Shown here piece by piece: positions 43,495-52,760 of a stretch of 64,000 nt of DNA (position 1 is the stretch's first letter; every line of letters begins with the position of its first letter). The stretch comes from Hyphomicrobium sp. D-2. Lineage in GTDB: Bacteria > Pseudomonadota > Alphaproteobacteria > Rhizobiales > Hyphomicrobiaceae. The DNA lies in NCBI RefSeq assembly GCF_029872155.1, contig NZ_JARXLA010000001.1:62001-126000 (forward strand), read 5' to 3'. Under the pieces are notes generated by a model, which did not search any database, was not told where the DNA came from, and was given only the letters and a program-made list of their open reading frames with translations. The position numbers were made by a program, and so were the translations under genes.

Positions 43495-46146
43495 TCATTC
43501 CTGTTCGCTGGCGTAAAGGCCTGCCGCTTCACGCAACAGTTCCTCACGGGCAAAACCAGCCACAGCCTCGCGGCCGATTTCCAGCAGGATGGGCACCGAA
43601 AGCGGCGACACCCTGTCGAGCGGCTGGTGCTGTATCCTACCCTCGATCTGTCGCAGAAAATCCCCCAGTCGCGCAATATCCAGAAGGCCGGTTGCGGCAT
43701 CTGACCATGTAGCCTCCAGGAGCACATGGTGCGGGTCGTGCCGCCGCAGCACATCATAGATCAGGTTGGTGGAAACCGCGATCTGGCGCCCGCTTTTTTC
43801 CCGGCCTGGATGCCGCCGCTCCACCAGCCCGGAGATAAGCGCGACATGGCGGAAGGTGCGCTTCATCAGATTGGATTCAGCCAGCCATGCATCGAGATCA
43901 TCGCCCAGCATGTCCTGATCGAACAGTTCTTCGAGGCTGAGCTTGCCGTCGGCGACGAGGGCCGAAAGATCGCCGAGAGTCCACAGCGCCATGCCGTAAT
44001 CGTTGGCGACGAAGCCGAGCGGCGATGCGCCGATGCGGTCCAGCCGCCGGGTCAGCAGCATGCCAAGCGTCTGATGCGCCAGCCGTCCCTCGAATGGATA
44101 GGTGACGAGATAGTGCAGGTTGCGCCGCTGGAATGTCTCGATCAGCAGTTCGTCGCGGCCGGGGATGGCCGAACGCTGCTGCTGCAGGCGCAGCCAGTCT
44201 TCCACCGATGTGGGCAGACGCGACCATGCGTTTTCGTCCGCCAGCATTACGCGCACCCGCTCCGCCAGATGCGTTGAGAGCGGAAACTTGCCGCTGTTGT
44301 AAGCGGGAATGATGGGCGAGCGCGCCGTGGCCCGCGTGACGTAGGCTTCGTTTTCGCCCATGCCTTCAAAGCGCAGCACCTCTCCCGCCAGAACGAACGC
44401 CTCTCCCGGGCGCAGCTGCTCGATGAAATATTCGTCCACCTCGCCCATCACGCGGCCGCCCATAAGCGTTGAGCGCGACGCGCTGCGCTTGCCGATCAGC
44501 CGAACCTTGATCAGCGGCTCGGCGACGATGGTGCCCGCGTTCATGCGATAGGCCTGCGCGAACCGCGGATGCGTCAGCCGCCACAATCCATCGGGTGTCG
44601 GTTTCAGCTTGGCGAAGCGCTCATAATTTTTGAGGGCATAGCCGCCGTCGGCAACAAAGCCGAGAACGCGGTCGAAGGTGGCGCGGCTCAGCCCGGCATA
44701 GGGCGACGCTGAGATAACTTCGGCGTAAAGGTCGTTGGCGTTGAATGGTCCGGTGCAGGCAACGCCCAAAATGTGCTGCGCCAGAACATCGAGCGCCCCG
44801 GGACGTGTGAAGGTTACATCCTGCGCACCAGCCTTCGCCGCCTCAACCGCCGCGCGGCACTCCAGCACCTCGAAGCGGTTGGATGGCACGAGTACAGCCT
44901 TCGAAGCTTCATCGAACCGATGGTTGGCGCGGCCGATGCGCTGGGCGAAGCGGCTTGCCCCCTTCGGCGCTCCGACGTGAATGACCAGATCGACATCGCC
45001 CCAGTCGATGCCCAGATCCAGCGTTGAGGTGGCGACGACGGCACGCAGTGCGCCGGATGCCATCGCTGCTTCCACGCGGCGCCGCTGTTCGGCATCCAGC
45101 GATCCATGGTGCAGCCCAATCGGCAGAGACTTTTCATTGTTGCGCCACAGGTCTTGAAACAGCAGCTCCGCCTGCCGCCGCGTATTCACGAACAGCAGGC
45201 TGAGGCGGTGCGCTTCAATCGCCTTGTAGATTTCTTCGATGGCGTAAAGGCTGGTGTGGCCGACGGTCGGAACGGTTTCGTCCAGTTCCAGAATTTCAAT
45301 GTGCGGTTCGGCGCCGCCACCAACGTGAATGAGGTCCGCCAGCTCGATGTGCGATTGCGGCGACTTCTGCCCCACCAGAAAGGCGCGCAATTCCGTGGGG
45401 CGGGCAACCGTGGCCGATAGCCCGACGGTGCGCAGATCCGGATTGATGGCACGCAGGCGCGCGAGGTCCAGCGACAGCAGATCGCCGCGCTTGGTTGCGG
45501 CCAGCGCATGGATCTCATCCAGAATAACGGTGTCGAGACCGGCGAACAGCGCGTCGCTGTCGGGATGGCTCAGCAGCAGCGCAAGCTGCTCCGGCGTCGT
45601 CATAAGAATGTGTGGCGGCGCGCGGCGTTGGCGGGCCTTGCGTGCAATGGAGGTATCGCCGGTGCGTGTTTCGGTGCGGATCGGCAGGCTCATTTCCGCA
45701 ATCGGTTGGGTGAGGTTGCGCGCAACGTCCTCCGCCAGTGCCTTCAGCGGCGAGATGTAAAGCGTGTGCAGGCCCGGAGCCCTGTTGCCGCGTCGTCCGC
45801 CCTTAGCAGCCAGATCGATGAGGCTGGGCAGAAACCCGGCCAGCGTTTTGCCGGCTCCGGTGGGGGCGATCAACAGGCTGGAACGGCGGTCCCGCGCGGC
45901 TTCCAACAATGCCAGCTGGTGGGCGCGCGGTGTCCAACCACGGTTCGCAAACCAGCCGGCAAACGGTTCCGGCAGCTCTACGGGTGGGGCTGCGGCTGGG
46001 GATGCAGGCTTTGCAGTGCCGGCCGCTTCAGCCTCGTTCTTGGTCCGAAGCTTGGCGCGCTGAGGTGCGGACGCCGCCACGCGCCCGCGCGTCAAAGGCT
46101 TGGCGCGGGATCGAGGGGCAGAGGCGGGCTTTGCGGCGGACGGCAT
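43495..46146 (-). CDS. Ligase-associated DNA damage response DEXH-box helicase (Lhr-like)
   Basis: The 883-residue superfamily 2 helicase starts with a basic, alanine-rich N-terminal extension (about 60 residues). Motif I is LLIAPTGAGKTLAGFLPSLI, the DEXH motif is VILDEIHALAATKRGDLL, and motif VI lies in RFAQRIGRANHRFDE. A C-terminal Lhr-like region with ERRHPGREKSGRQIAVST follows. It partners PdeM downstream. I found no obvious alphaproteobacterial LexA box (GTTC-N7-GTTC) in the 200 bases upstream. Confidence 0.93.
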   Translation of the reverse strand: MPSAAKPASAPRSRAKPLTRGRVAASAPQRAKLRTKNEAEAAGTAKPASPAAAPPVELPEPFAGWFANRGWTPRAHQLALLEAARDRRSSLLIAPTGAGKTLAGFLPSLIDLAAKGGRRGNRAPGLHTLYISPLKALAEDVARNLTQPIAEMSLPIRTETRTGDTSIARKARQRRAPPHILMTTPEQLALLLSHPDSDALFAGLDTVILDEIHALAATKRGDLLSLDLARLRAINPDLRTVGLSATVARPTELRAFLVGQKSPQSHIELADLIHVGGGAEPHIEILELDETVPTVGHTSLYAIEEIYKAIEAHRLSLLFVNTRRQAELLFQDLWRNNEKSLPIGLHHGSLDAEQRRRVEAAMASGALRAVVATSTLDLGIDWGDVDLVIHVGAPKGASRFAQRIGRANHRFDEASKAVLVPSNRFEVLECRAAVEAAKAGAQDVTFTRPGALDVLAQHILGVACTGPFNANDLYAEVISASPYAGLSRATFDRVLGFVADGGYALKNYERFAKLKPTPDGLWRLTHPRFAQAYRMNAGTIVAEPLIKVRLIGKRSASRSTLMGGRVMGEVDEYFIEQLRPGEAFVLAGEVLRFEGMGENEAYVTRATARSPIIPAYNSGKFPLSTHLAERVRVMLADENAWSRLPTSVEDWLRLQQQRSAIPGRDELLIETFQRRNLHYLVTYPFEGRLAHQTLGMLLTRRLDRIGASPLGFVANDYGMALWTLGDLSALVADGKLSLEELFDQDMLGDDLDAWLAESNLMKRTFRHVALISGLVERRHPGREKSGRQIAVSTNLIYDVLRRHDPHHVLLEATWSDAATGLLDIARLGDFLRQIEGRIQHQPLDRVSPLSVPILLEIGREAVAGFAREELLREAAGLYASEQE

Positions 46147-46272
46147 CCAAACTCAGGTACGTTGGTTAAATGGCGCTGTCGAAATGGACCGGCAACTATG
46201 TTAGATCCGTTTCGCTTCGCCTGAGGTATTCAGGCCTTGGGGCTTAGATGGTGGTTCGGTGCGCCAACCGCC

Positions 46273-46303
46273 ATCCCGCAAGGCAAACCACGATCCCGCA
46301 AGG
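46273..46303. repeat. Pair of 11-base direct repeats upstream of the DUF6460 gene
   Basis: ATCCCGCAAGG occurs at 46273-46283 and again at 46293-46303, 20 bases start to start, which is two helical turns. It lies in the 216-base divergent gap between the helicase gene and the small membrane protein. It could be a regulator binding site or a chance duplication. Confidence 0.3.
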
Positions 46304-46362
46304 GAAGACACAATTAACGCGCCGGAATATTTGCCAGGCCGCGCAACGGGAGATTGACCAGC

Positions 46363-46659
46363 ATGGATCGCGAGACATTCCTTGGGGGCAGCGTAGCGGG
46401 CGTCATCATCCGTCTGGTGCTGCTGTCCGTCGTGGTCGGCGTCATCCTCTCGGCGCTGGGAATAACGCCCGACAACATCTTTGAGCGTATCAACGTTCTG
46501 CTGCAACGCATCTACGATCTCGGCTTCGGCGCGATAGATTCGCTGCTTGGCTACTTTATCCTTGGCGCCATCGTGGTGGTGCCGATCTGGTTCATTTCAC
46601 GCCTGCTTAAAACCGCAGGCAAGTCAGACGGAACGCCCCGGGATGGCGGGCAGGCTTGA
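46363..46659 (+). CDS. Small membrane protein, DUF6460-like
   Basis: About 98 residues with two hydrophobic segments (GGSVAGVIIRLVLLSVVVGV and LGYFILGAIVVVPIWFISRL) separated by an amphipathic helix (DNIFERINVLLQRIYDLG). It resembles small hypothetical proteins common in Hyphomicrobiales; no function is known. ATG 46363 is chosen because GGGAGA lies 11 bases upstream; TTG 46354 would be too close to it. Confidence 0.75.
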   Translation: MDRETFLGGSVAGVIIRLVLLSVVVGVILSALGITPDNIFERINVLLQRIYDLGFGAIDSLLGYFILGAIVVVPIWFISRLLKTAGKSDGTPRDGGQA

Positions 46660-46746
46660 GGCCGCAGCGCCAGTTGCGCAGGTTGGGTTGAACGGCCTTC
46701 GCACAGGCCGCGTCCCGATCCTTTGCACGATAGAGTAGGAATGCCG

Positions 46747-47838
46747 CTAGCCCTCCAGCGGCTTTGCGGCCCATTCGGCGGAACGACGTCCGGTGAGTTG
46801 CGAGACCGACGCCGCGCCAGCACGTTTGGCGGCAGCCGCGAGCGTACGCTTGATGTCGCCGATCAGCGCCGGTCCTTCATAGATCATGCCGGTATAAAGC
46901 TGCAGCAGCGTAGCGCCCGCTTCGATCTTTGCGAGCGCAGCTTCACCGCTGTCGATGCCGCCGATGCCGATCAGCGGAATGGCGCCGCCGGTGATCTGAT
47001 GCACGCGCGCCAGCATCACCGTTGCGCGGTGAAACACCGGACGTCCCGATAGTCCACCGGCTTCGCGTGCATTGGCATCGCGCAGCCCGGCGCGAGCTAG
47101 CGTTGTGTTCGAAACCGCGATGCCATCGACACCCAGCGTGACGAGCGGCGCTATGACCGCTTCAAGATCGCCTTCAGGAATATCAGGCGCCAACTTTACG
47201 ATCAGCGGACGCTTAGCTTTGCCCGCGCGCATTTGTTCGGCGCGTGCATCCATAACGCGTTGCACAAGATCGCTCAGCGCGGCCGGATCTTGCAGATCGC
47301 GCAGGCCCGGCGTGTTGGGCGATGAAATGTTGATCGTAAAATAGCTCGCGACATCATAGAATGTGCTGATGCCGCGCACATAGTCGGCAATGCGATCGCT
47401 GGAATCCTTGTTGGCGCCGATGTTGACGCCGACAACGCCGCGATTTGGCTGACGCTTGAGGCGCTCCAGCGCTGCCGCATGGCCACCGTTGTTGAACCCT
47501 AAGCGATTGATGACGCCGCGATCCTCAAGCAGACGAAACACGCGCGGCTTTGGATTGCCCGGCTGCGGCAGCGGCGTGACAGTGCCGATTTCCGAGAAGC
47601 CGCATCCAAGACGCAGCAGCGCATCCGGCACGCGCGCATCCTTGTCGAACCCCGCCGCGATGCCGATCGGATTGGGTACGCTAAGCCCTGCGAAGTTAGT
47701 CGCCAGCACAGGGTCATCCGGTGTATGCGAGGTGGGAAACGCACCAAATTCAAGCGCTTTCAGCGTCACTTCATGCGCTTCTTCCGGAGCAAGCAGGCGC
47801 AGCGCTCTGGGCGTCAGCTCGAACAGTTTTTTCAGCAT
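46747..47838 (-). CDS. pyrD: Dihydroorotate dehydrogenase, quinone type (PyrD, class 2)
   Basis: Membrane-associated FMN enzyme of pyrimidine synthesis that oxidises dihydroorotate with quinone as acceptor. 363 residues from ATG 47838. The amphipathic N-terminal helix (MLKKLFELTPRALRLLAPEE) marks class 2. FMN and substrate motifs include NPIGIAAGFDKDARVPDAL, NRLGFNNGGHAAALERL, TINISSPNTPGLRDLQ and LIGIGGIDSGEAALAKIEAG. Its ATG overlaps the stop of the DUF952 gene by one base (TAATG), so the two are coupled. Confidence 0.95.
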   Translation of the reverse strand: MLKKLFELTPRALRLLAPEEAHEVTLKALEFGAFPTSHTPDDPVLATNFAGLSVPNPIGIAAGFDKDARVPDALLRLGCGFSEIGTVTPLPQPGNPKPRVFRLLEDRGVINRLGFNNGGHAAALERLKRQPNRGVVGVNIGANKDSSDRIADYVRGISTFYDVASYFTINISSPNTPGLRDLQDPAALSDLVQRVMDARAEQMRAGKAKRPLIVKLAPDIPEGDLEAVIAPLVTLGVDGIAVSNTTLARAGLRDANAREAGGLSGRPVFHRATVMLARVHQITGGAIPLIGIGGIDSGEAALAKIEAGATLLQLYTGMIYEGPALIGDIKRTLAAAAKRAGAASVSQLTGRRSAEWAAKPLEG

Positions 47839-48191
47839 TACAAAAAGCCTTCTGGAAGCGAGGGAATTTCTCCCTCCAGCTTCAGCTCGTCCGCAGATAT
47901 GGCATGGCGGGTGGGAAGCGGTGCGTAAAGATGGGGAAACAGCGCGCCGCCGCGCGATGGCTCCCACTTTAGTGCATCGCCCAGGTCATCGACATCAAAC
48001 CGAACAAGCAGCAGATCGCTTTGCCCGCGATAGTGTTTGGCCAATGTTCCGGGCAACTGATCACGCAACGAAAAATGTATGAAGCCGTCGCGCAGGTCGT
48101 CGGCCGATCCAGTATAGACACCATCGTTGCAGGCCGCTTGCCATGCATCGCGCGGAACAACCTTGAAGATGTATTTGGTGTCTGTGTGCAT
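47838..48191 (-). CDS. DUF952 family protein
   Basis: The 117-residue DUF952 protein has the family hallmarks FKVVPRDAWQAA, GFIHFSLRDQLPGTL and LLLVRFDVDDLG. It is cytosolic, with an ADP-ribosyltransferase-like fold proposed for the family, but its role is unestablished. It overlaps pyrD by one base as the upstream gene of a two-gene operon, an arrangement frequent in alphaproteobacteria. Confidence 0.9.
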   Translation of the reverse strand: MHTDTKYIFKVVPRDAWQAACNDGVYTGSADDLRDGFIHFSLRDQLPGTLAKHYRGQSDLLLVRFDVDDLGDALKWEPSRGGALFPHLYAPLPTRHAISADELKLEGEIPSLPEGFL

Positions 48192-48495
48192 CTGCTTGCG
48201 CTGCTTTATCGTTGCCTGTGAACGTGTTTGATCAGAGTGGAGGCTGCACGTCTAACACAGGCGATACCGGCGTCGCAGTCTCCGGTCGTCAACACTGCGT
48301 AGTGAAGCCAACACGCAGCGACACATTTATTGCATCTCATCTGTTGTACGGCCCGCAGGCGTGATAGACCTCGAAGGTCTTGCGCTTAGGCTCCCCCGGC
48401 ATCTGCGCGAGTAAGCAAAACGACACGACAGTTTATCAGCTCCTGTCGCCTTTAGCGTCAGGCCAGTAGAACATCAAAAACAAAAAAGCGGCTCT
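48192..48495. other. Intergenic region upstream of the DUF262/DUF1524 gene
   Basis: About 304 bases without a convincing gene. It contains a short perfect hairpin AGACCT-CGA-AGGTCT at 48366-48380 with no T-tract, and an A-rich run just before the start at 48496. Base composition is less GC-rich than the flanks. I see no attachment site or terminal repeat. Confidence 0.4.
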
Positions 48496-50254
48496 ATGTT
48501 CCCCGGTCTTCCAACAGCGTCCCTGACCCTAACGGATTTGTTCTCTTCGCCGTTTCATTTTTCGGTGCCTGCTTTCCAGCGCCCGTATTCCTGGACGACC
48601 GGTGAGGCGGGGCAACTGCTGGAGGACATTCTTACCGCTGCCGGTCTGGCTGGTCGCGCGGGTTGGGAAGAGCCCGACTACTTTCTGGGCACAATCCTTC
48701 TGCTCGACAATGCCGATCGCGGCTTGCCGAAGGAGCGCGAGCGCAGAGCGCGGCTGTTCGAGATCATCGATGGTCAGCAGCGGCTTGTGACGCTTGCAAT
48801 TCTTGTGGCCGTAGCTGCGCGACCTGGGAACAGAGCGCTGGCGTTGGGGTGCGCGTAATCGGCTCGACCACATGGTATTGGCCGATGGGCTCGCTTCGCC
48901 GTTGCATAGCGGGAAGTTCCGCATTGAGCTAAGCGCGCGGGAACAGGAGTTCCTGGAGAATTATATTCAGGTGCGCGGTGCGTGCACGGTCGTCCCGCCG
49001 GAAGACACCCTCGCCGAAGCGGAGGAGCGTCTGCTCGCGGTCCGCGATTATTTCATGCGCGAGGTGTCATCCCTCAATGAAGCCGACCGCCGCAGTCTGG
49101 CGGACTATCTGTGCGGGCAGTGCCATTTCGTAGTTGTGCTCACCCGCGATATCGATCGGGCGCACCGTTTGTTCACGGTGTTGAACGAGCGCGGCCGTGC
49201 GCTGCAGCGCAACGACATCCTGAAGGTTGAAATACTGAAGGGTGTGCCGCAGCAAGGCATGGAAGCGGCCAATGAAAAATGGGAAACGGCCGCAGCGTTG
49301 CTCGGTCCGCACTTCGAGACGCTGTTCAGTCATATCTTCACGATCTACGGCCGCGAGGACGCGAAGATCATCGCCGGCGTACGTCGCACGATCCGGGATG
49401 TGGGTGGCGCCGAAACGTTCTTGAATGACGTGCTGGCACCGCTATCGAAAGCCTACGATACAGTTCTGCGCGCTACCGACGTGAACCTGAATATCGACGC
49501 CGAGGTGCGCCGCTATCTCGTTTATCTCGGTCGCTTGCCAGAAGGTGATTGGGCGCCTGCCGCCATTCTGACGCTAAGCCAATACGCCGATGATCCGAGG
49601 CGCGCGGCACAACTGCTGAAGGAAATTGACCGGCTGGTGCATCTGATGCGCGTGTTGTGTCTGGGCACGGGCAAGCGCATCCGCCGGATGAGCGCCGTGC
49701 TTCAAATCATCAAGTCCGGCGAGCCGATTGATCCTCAGCGCGGGCCGTTTGCCATCAGCCGCGACGAGATGCGCAACATCGGCTACCATCTGCGCTCGAT
49801 GTATCGCCGTGATGCGCAGGTCTGCAAGCAACTGTTGCTGCGCCTCAACGATGAGTTGACGCGCTCGGCCACGGTGCTAGATCCGCGCGATTACAGTGTC
49901 GAGCATGTGCTGCCGCAACGGCCCGGCGCCTCAAGCGAATGGCGGCGCTGGTTTGCTGATGCGGAAGAGCGCGAGGCGTGCACCGACAGTCTCGGCAATC
50001 TCGTGGCCGTATCGCAGAAACAGAACGACCGCGCACGTAATCAGGAATTCGACCGTAAGCAGGAGATCTACCGCGGCTCGGTCAACGATCCTCCGGTGTT
50101 GCCGATTACGCGCGATGCCGCTGAGGCAGCCACGTGGCGCGCCGAGGATATCCGCGCCCGTGAGGCGAAGTTGCTTGGCCTGATGCGCGACATGTGGGGC
50201 ATCGATGTGCAGGGAATGTCGCAACCGGCACCCGTGCGCAGCGTCGTCGCCTGA
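48496..50254 (+). pseudogene. DUF262/DUF1524 (GmrSD-like) nuclease-family gene, frameshifted
   Basis: The two halves of one DUF262-DUF1524 protein are in different frames. The first (48496-48858) has the DUF262 signatures VPAFQRPYSW and EIIDGQQRLVTLAIL. After GTA 48811 one extra G (48814) shifts the frame; reading on as LRDLGTERWRWGARNRLDHM joins it to the second frame, which runs to 50254 and carries the HNH-like DUF1524 motif YSVEHVLPQ, then SLGNLVAVSQKQN. Restored length is about 585 residues. Relatives include type IV restriction enzymes that cut modified phage DNA. It lies alone between pyrD/DUF952 and lysK. Either a decayed defence gene or a sequencing indel. Confidence 0.82.
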
Positions 50255-50364
50255 CGCGGATATCACACCACGCTGAAAGCCGTGCCGCCACCGAGGGAGG
50301 CATGGCTATTCAGGTCATGAACTGGACCCGTCTTGCAGGCCCAGCTTCGAAGAAGGGTTCGCCA

Positions 50365-52010
50365 TCAGGCGAGTAGTTCGCCCTTCAACGCCTTATCGAT
50401 CAGCGCGCGCGTTTCACTGATGCCGTAAACCTGCACGAAGCTACCGAAGCGCGGGCCCTTCTCTTCGCCCAGAAGCACCTGATAGATCGCGCCGAACCAT
50501 GCGTTCGAGACGCCCGGCCGCTCCGGCGTTGCATTCTTGGCGTTGAAGTCCTGATAGCGCGGGATGGCGCGGCCAACGTCATAGATGACCGCTTGCAGAT
50601 CTTCTGCGGATGCAGCGGGATCGGTGTTGGCCAGAGCTTCAGAAAGCGCGCGCAGGGCTTCAACTTCAACTTCGTCGGCCGGGCGATACTTCTTCTGCGG
50701 CTTCACGAAGTCGGTGTAGTAGCGCACTGCGTATCCGGCGAGCTGATCGAGCAGCGGATGTGTCTCCGGGCTGACCCCTTCGACATGCCGGCGAATGAAT
50801 CCCCACAGCACTGCCTTGTCGTCGGCATTTGAGGCCGCAACGAGGTTCAGCAACAGCGCGAATGTCAGCGGCACATCGCCGGTCGGCGGGTTGCCGGAGT
50901 GAATGTGCCAAATGGCGTTATCAAGCCGCGCCTTGTCTTCCTGACGCGGATAGGCGGCCAGCAACTGCAGATATTCGTCAACCGCGCGCGGGATCACATC
51001 GAAGTACAGCCGCTTGGCCGACTTCGGCTTCTGATACATGAACAGCGACAGGCTTTCCGGACTGGCATAGCTCAGCCATTCGTCGATGGTCAGTCCGTTG
51101 CCCTTGGACTTTGAGATCTTTTCGCCGCGATCGTCGAGGAACAGCTCGTAGTTGAAGCCTTCCGGCGGTGTGCCGCCGAGGGCCTTGCAGATGCGCGAAG
51201 AAAGCTGAACGCTTTCGATCAGATCCTTGCCCGCCATTTCGTAGTCGACGCCGAGTGCGGTCCAGCGCAAAGCCCAATCGGCCTTCCACTGACACTTTAC
51301 AGCGCCGCCGGTTACGGTGGTTTCAATCTTCTCGCCGCTGTCCGGATCGATGTAGACGATCGTGCCCCTCTTGGATCGCGCTCGATCATCGGCACTTGCA
51401 GCACCTTGCCGGAGGTGGGCGACACGGGCAGGAACGGCGAATAGGTGGCGCGGCGCTCCGGGCCGAGCGTCGGCAGGATGATATCCATGACCTTGTCATA
51501 GACCTCCAGCATACGCAGCAGCGTCTCGTCGAAGCGGCCCGACGTGTAGGCGTCGGTCGCGGACATGAACTCGTAGGAAAACCCGAACTGGTCGAGAAAC
51601 GCGCGCAACATCGCGTTGTTAGGATGCGCAAAGCTCTCGAACTTGCCGAACGGATCGGGTACGCGCGTCAGCGGCCGTTCAAGCGCCGCGTGCAGCAACT
51701 CCTGATTGGGTACGTTGGTCGGCACTTTGCGCAGACCGTCCATATCGTCCGAGAAACAAATCAGGCGTGTCGGGCGCTTGCCCTCCGTCAGCATCTCGAA
51801 GGCATGGCGAACCATGCTGGTGCGCGCCACTTCGCCGAAGGTGCCGATGTGCGGCAACCCTGACGGGCCATACCCCGTCTCGAAAATGACCGTTTTGTCC
51901 GCACCGTCCTTGATCTTGTCGAGACGCGCGATCAGTCGACGGGCCTCTTCAAAGGGCCAGGCGCGCGCGTTTGCCAGAGCTGACGACAGGTCGGGGGAGG
52001 AAGCGGACAT
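50365..52010 (-). pseudogene. lysK: Lysine--tRNA ligase, class I, frameshifted
   Basis: Class I lysyl-tRNA synthetase, the archaeal-type enzyme used by many alphaproteobacteria. The N-terminal part (ATG 52010) has the HIGH-type motif [17 protein letters not shown]. The C-terminal part has the KMSKS-type [12 protein letters not shown] and ends at 50365. The frame breaks near 51364-51373: after MIERDP the sequence needs one more base to continue as [20 protein letters not shown] and on to the downstream frame. Both halves are otherwise intact and full length (about 549 residues). A cell needs a working enzyme, so unless a second copy exists elsewhere this is most likely a sequencing deletion. 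Confidence 0.88.
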
Positions 52011-52152
52011 TGAGCAGCTATCTTTGGTTCGAGGATTGGGGAGGTCGTGAATTTTTCGTGCCGGGAACCTATGTTCCACGCGGTGTCGGCGTCAATGTCC
52101 CTGAGGCAAAGGGAGCCGCCCATTCTGTCTGCAGCATACGGCGGAGGATCAT

Positions 52153-52593
52153 TTGAATAGCGACCGAACAAGTTCTGGGGTTCTGACGCCGCAGGAAGCA
52201 CTGATATACGCGATGTTTGCCGCCGCCGCATCGGACAGAACGGTTTCTCAGCCGGAGCTGTTGCGCATCAATTCCATGGTCGCGGAGCTGCCGGCCTTTC
52301 GCGCTTTGAGTGGCGATTGGATGAGCCGGGAGGCCCAGGATTGCGGTCGGCTGCTTTCAAAGCCTGACGGCATGGGCAAGGTCGTTCAAATGATAGTTGC
52401 CGCGCTGTCCCCCGATCTTCGCGAAACAGCTTATGCATTGGCCGCTGAAGTGGCCGCCAGTGATCTGGCAATCAAGGATGGTGAAAGGGAGTTTCTAAAG
52501 CTACTGGAGGAGGCGCTGCAACTTGATGCGCTGCTTAAAGCTGCATTGGAAAAGGCCGCTCTGGTTCGCCATCGCAGCATTCCCGAAAATTAA
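52153..52593 (+). CDS. TerB-like protein
   Basis: The 146-residue all-helical protein resembles the TerB/tellurite-resistance fold: ALIYAMFAAAASDRTVSQPE at the first helix and LAAEVAASDLAIKDGEREFL at the second acidic pair, positions that bind metal in TerB. The start is TTG 52153 with GGAGG five bases upstream, a better fit than any ATG. No other ter gene is nearby, so tellurite resistance should not be assumed. Confidence 0.8.
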   Translation: MNSDRTSSGVLTPQEALIYAMFAAAASDRTVSQPELLRINSMVAELPAFRALSGDWMSREAQDCGRLLSKPDGMGKVVQMIVAALSPDLRETAYALAAEVAASDLAIKDGEREFLKLLEEALQLDALLKAALEKAALVRHRSIPEN

Positions 52594-52760
52594 TTAAAGG
52601 CGTGATCGGAGATAATTAATTGGCGTTTTATAAGGCGATTTGGCACTGAAAATAACAGCTGTGCTTTTTTGTTGCACCGCAAATAAGGTTTTTGCACGTA
52701 TATCGGCGGAGTTTGTAACCTATTTTTATCGCGCATTGGGTTCGAATTGCTTTAGCGCGG

